The notes beneath the pieces are model-generated. The model ran no database searches, was not told the DNA's origin, and saw nothing but the letters and a program-made list of their open reading frames with translations. Source: Pseudomonadota bacterium (lineage in GTDB: Bacteria; Pseudomonadota; Gammaproteobacteria; Steroidobacterales; Steroidobacteraceae). From it: a stretch of 7,917 bases of DNA. The stretch covers positions 1 to 7,917 of the forward strand of contig JAKBCG010000041.1 in assembly GCA_021808035.1 (NCBI GenBank), written 5' to 3'. This document shows positions 6,117 to 7,917 of the stretch, piece after piece (within the stretch, counting starts at the first letter, position 1; each line of letters opens with the position of its first letter). Position numbers and translations under genes: made by a program.

Positions 6117-6190
6117 GCGGGTGTAGTTCAATGGTAGAACTGTAGCTTCCCAAGCTACTAACGTGGGTTCGATTCCCATCACCCGCTCCA
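6117..6190 (+). tRNA. tRNA-Gly, anticodon CCC
   Basis: The 74-base cloverleaf includes an encoded CCA end (6188-6190). The acceptor stem is GCGGGTG (6117-6123) with CACCCGC (6180-6186), and the discriminator base is T. The D arm is GTTC-AATGGTA-GAAC. The anticodon stem GTAGC/GCTAC encloses the 7-base loop TTCCCAA, giving anticodon CCC, which reads the glycine codon GGG. The T arm contains GGTTCGATTCC. Glycine identity is supported by G1-C72, U73 and C35-C36. The sequence is close to E. coli glyU. It is a single tRNA gene with its own promoter. I see no clear terminator between its CCA end and the next promoter. Confidence 0.97.
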
Positions 6191-6223
6191 CTCCCGGGCC
6201 GACGCCGTAGAAGCGCGAAGGAT

Positions 6224-6253
6224 TTGCAATGCACGGGAAGGTGCCGTTAGATT
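6224..6253 (+). promoter_or_regulatory. Probable promoter of the universal stress protein gene
   Basis: TTGCAA (6224-6229, 4 of 6 to the -35 consensus) is followed after 18 bases by TAGATT (6248-6253, 4 of 6 to the -10). It lies in the relatively AT-rich 70-bp gap after the tRNA. The predicted transcription start, about 6260, coincides with the ATG at 6261, so this message may also be leaderless. Confidence 0.4.
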
Positions 6254-6260
6254 GACGGGC

Positions 6261-7067
6261 ATGGACGCACCTTTCGTTGTCGCACTGCTCCCCTCGACGA
6301 CCGGGGCGACGGAATGCCTGGACATCGCGACCCGCGTCGGCCAAGTGCTGCGGCTGCCCGTGCAGATCGCCCACGTCGAGGTCGGCCCAGGCGCGATCAT
6401 CCTGCCGTCGCAGGAGCAATTGAGCGAGTACGAGGCCGAGCATTTCGTCGAGCGCGAGAAGTCCGAGACCGAGGCGGTCCGCACGCTCGTCCGTACCTGG
6501 AACACCAACCACGGTGCCAACCTGCCGCTCGAACTGTTCAAGGGCGACGAATGGCGGGTGATGCGCCACTACCGCGGCCGTGCCGCGGCGGTGGTGCTCG
6601 CTGCGCCGCATACCCAGCCCGTGGGGCATCGCGATACGCTGCGCGCGGCACTGCTGAGGGCCCGGCATCCGGTGGTGGTGGTGCCGCCCGCCTGGACCGG
6701 CGGTATCGGCCGGCGGCTGCTGGTCGGTTGGGCGGATTCCCCGCCGCTGCGTCGGGCGATCGCCGCGTTCACCCCGTTCCTGGCGGCGGCGGAGTCGGTG
6801 GACGTGGTCGCGGTCGGGCAGGATGCGGCGGTGCTGGAGAAGGCGCGGGGCGCGCTTGGCGCCCTGGTCCCCGCTGCGCGCTATCGCATGGTCGCGCCCG
6901 ACGGCCGGCGCACCGCCTACGTGCTGCTCGACGAGGCGAAGAGCACGCAGGTCGACGGGCTCGTGGTGGGCGCGTTCCGGCGCGGTGAGATCCTCAACTG
7001 GATCGTGCCCGGCACGTCGAGTCGGTTGATTCGCGAGAGTTCCGTTCCGCTGCTGATGAGCGCCTGA
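6261..7067 (+). CDS. Universal stress protein, tandem Usp domains
   Basis: This 268-residue soluble protein has two Usp-like halves. The first (about 1-145) starts FVVALLPSTT and ends in the typical ARHPVVVVPPA (134-144). The second (about 151-268) starts RRLLVGWADSPPLRRA (151-166) and ends in VDGLVVGAFRRGEILNWIVP (231-250) and SSRLIRESSVPLLMSA (253-268), the usual Usp C-terminal strand. Usp proteins assist survival under growth arrest and stress, and some bind ATP. Here the ATP-binding pattern G-x2-G-x9-G-S/T is imperfect: G237, G242 and G251-T252 have different spacing, so ATP binding is doubtful. The ATG at 6261 is chosen over the in-frame TTG at 6252, which lies in the probable -10 element and has no Shine-Dalgarno. 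The gene converges on the TauE-type permease gene. Its precise role and partners cannot be read from sequence. Confidence 0.8.
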   Translation: MDAPFVVALLPSTTGATECLDIATRVGQVLRLPVQIAHVEVGPGAIILPSQEQLSEYEAEHFVEREKSETEAVRTLVRTWNTNHGANLPLELFKGDEWRVMRHYRGRAAAVVLAAPHTQPVGHRDTLRAALLRARHPVVVVPPAWTGGIGRRLLVGWADSPPLRRAIAAFTPFLAAAESVDVVAVGQDAAVLEKARGALGALVPAARYRMVAPDGRRTAYVLLDEAKSTQVDGLVVGAFRRGEILNWIVPGTSSRLIRESSVPLLMSA

Positions 7068-7100
7068 TCGCGACGCGCCGCAGGATCCGGCGACCGCGCG

Positions 7101-7124
7101 GCGCGCGCGGGTTCAAGCGCGCGC
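7101..7124. terminator. GC-only inverted repeat between convergent genes (possible bidirectional terminator)
   Basis: GCGCGCGC (7101-7108) and GCGCGCGC (7117-7124) form a perfect 8-bp stem around the 8-base loop GGGTTCAA, in the 63-bp gap between the stress-protein stop and the stop of the minus-strand permease. The repeat can slip in register. It has no T tract, so any terminator role is a guess from structure and position. Confidence 0.4.
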
Positions 7125-7130
7125 GTCCGG

Positions 7131-7917
7131 TCAAAGCCAGCCGAGGCCCCGCGCCAGCATGTTCAACGCGACGAGCACGATCACCGGCACGAACACGCGC
7201 TTCAGCCACACGTTCGACATCCGGGTGAGCGTCTTGGCGCCGAGCATCGCGCCGCTCAACACGCCGAGCGCGACCGGGGCCGCGATCGCCGGGTCGATGT
7301 CGCCGCGCTGAAAGAAGATCCCGGCCGAGGCCGCGGCCGTGACCCCGATCATGAAGTTGCTGGTGGTGGTCGAGACCTTCATCGGCAAGCGCATCGCGGT
7401 ATCCATCGCGAGCACCTTGAACGTGCCGCTGCCGATCCCGAGCAGGCCGGAAATCAGGCCCGCGACGTACATCAGGCCGAAACCCCAGCGGATGTGCGCG
7501 ACGTTGTAGGCGACGTCCTGGCGCGTGCGCCGATCCGGATAGGTGCCGGGCAGGCGCAGCTTGGCGGCCCAGCGGTGATTCACCACGTTCGCGGGCAGCT
7601 CTTCGCCGAGCCGCAACACCAGCGGCACCGCCGAAATCAGCAGCACCACGCCGAACACGATGAACAGCGCGGTCGCATTCAGCACGGTGGAGAGCAATGC
7701 GCCGCAGATCGCGCCGAGCGTGGTCGCGATCTCGAGGAACATGCCGACGCGCAGGTTGGTCATCCGGTCGCGCACATAGGCGGCCGCCGCACCGGAGGAG
7801 GTCGCGATCACCGACACGATCGAGGCGCCGATCGCCGCGTCGAAGGGCACGTGGAAGACCAGCGTGAGGATCGGCACGATGAACACGCCGCCGCCGAGTC
7901 CGACCAGCGCGCCGATG
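7131..7917 (-). CDS. TauE/SafE-family sulfite exporter-like permease (N-terminus outside the window)
   Basis: The frame is open from the window edge to the stop TGA at 7133-7131, giving 261 visible residues. The GTG at 7886 is internal, because the reading frame continues upstream with IGALVGLGGG, the conserved first glycine-rich helix of the family. The second repeat copy has GLLGIGSGTFKV (157-168) and STTTSNFMIG (182-191). About eight hydrophobic helices are visible. A hydrophilic region of about 40 residues (101-143) links the two halves, as in a common subfamily of these inner-membrane carriers. Family members export or import sulfite, sulfoacetate and other small organosulfur or carboxylate anions; the substrate here cannot be told. 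Only the first few tens of residues appear to be missing. The gene converges on the stress-protein gene. Confidence 0.85.
   Translation of the reverse strand, partial: IGALVGLGGGVFIVPILTLVFHVPFDAAIGASIVSVIATSSGAAAAYVRDRMTNLRVGMFLEIATTLGAICGALLSTVLNATALFIVFGVVLLISAVPLVLRLGEELPANVVNHRWAAKLRLPGTYPDRRTRQDVAYNVAHIRWGFGLMYVAGLISGLLGIGSGTFKVLAMDTAMRLPMKVSTTTSNFMIGVTAAASAGIFFQRGDIDPAIAAPVALGVLSGAMLGAKTLTRMSNVWLKRVFVPVIVLVALNMLARGLGWL

Noticed and set aside
6252..6254. TTG as an alternative start of the Usp gene
   Set aside because: It overlaps the probable -10 element, has no Shine-Dalgarno and adds only three residues; ATG at 6261 is better.
6102..6668. Minus-strand frame ending in a GIEPTLVAWEATVLPLNY-like peptide
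   Set aside because: This is the familiar false protein made by translating the antisense of a tRNA-Gly gene; the frame also lies opposite the Usp gene.
7884..7886. GTG as the start of the TauE-type permease
   Set aside because: The frame continues upstream with the conserved glycine-rich helix, so the gene is cut by the window edge and does not begin here.

Overview
The window looks like an ordinary chromosomal stretch of a GC-rich gammaproteobacterium. The G+C bias is strong enough that most frames stay open by chance. The gene set points to the Xanthomonadales/Nevskiales/Steroidobacterales part of the class: an exodeoxyribonuclease III tail, an AmpG-type permease, a small acidic DUF6763-like protein, TrmB, a FkbO/Hyg5/XanB2-type chorismatase and a tRNA-Gly(CCC). 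This placement is inferred from protein types, not from a phylogeny. I see no insertion sequence, phage gene, CRISPR array or integration scar.

Layout, left to right. Positions 1-183 hold the C-terminal 60 codons of an exonuclease III gene (+). An AmpG-like MFS permease (187-1458, +) follows after 3 bases and meets a small acidic protein gene (1486-1788, -) head to head. A perfect 8-bp inverted repeat lies exactly between their two stop codons. A 197-bp gap separates that small gene from trmB (1986-2669, -). TrmB diverges, with only 39 bp between the starts, from a ClsC-like phospholipase D/cardiolipin synthase that carries a lipoprotein signal (2709-4238, +). Next is a two-gene unit: a beta-carbonic anhydrase (4333-4986, +) whose stop overlaps the start of a chorismatase (4983-6014, +) in an ATGA arrangement. 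A hairpin, a sigma70-like promoter and a tRNA-Gly(CCC) gene (6117-6190, +) follow. The right end has a two-domain universal stress protein (6261-7067, +) converging on a TauE/SafE permease (7131-7917, -) that is cut by the window edge, again with an inverted repeat between them.

The genes do not form a single pathway. They are mostly housekeeping or envelope functions: DNA repair, muropeptide recycling, tRNA modification, phospholipid synthesis, CO2/bicarbonate balance, and hydroxybenzoate supply for ubiquinone or aryl-polyene pigments. The two things most worth a second look are the translationally overlapped carbonic anhydrase-chorismatase pair, and a recurring promoter layout. In front of the phospholipase D, carbonic anhydrase and stress-protein genes, a -10-like hexamer ends about 6-7 bases before the start codon and no Shine-Dalgarno sequence is visible, which suggests leaderless messages. 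I found no convincing new defence or mobile system here.
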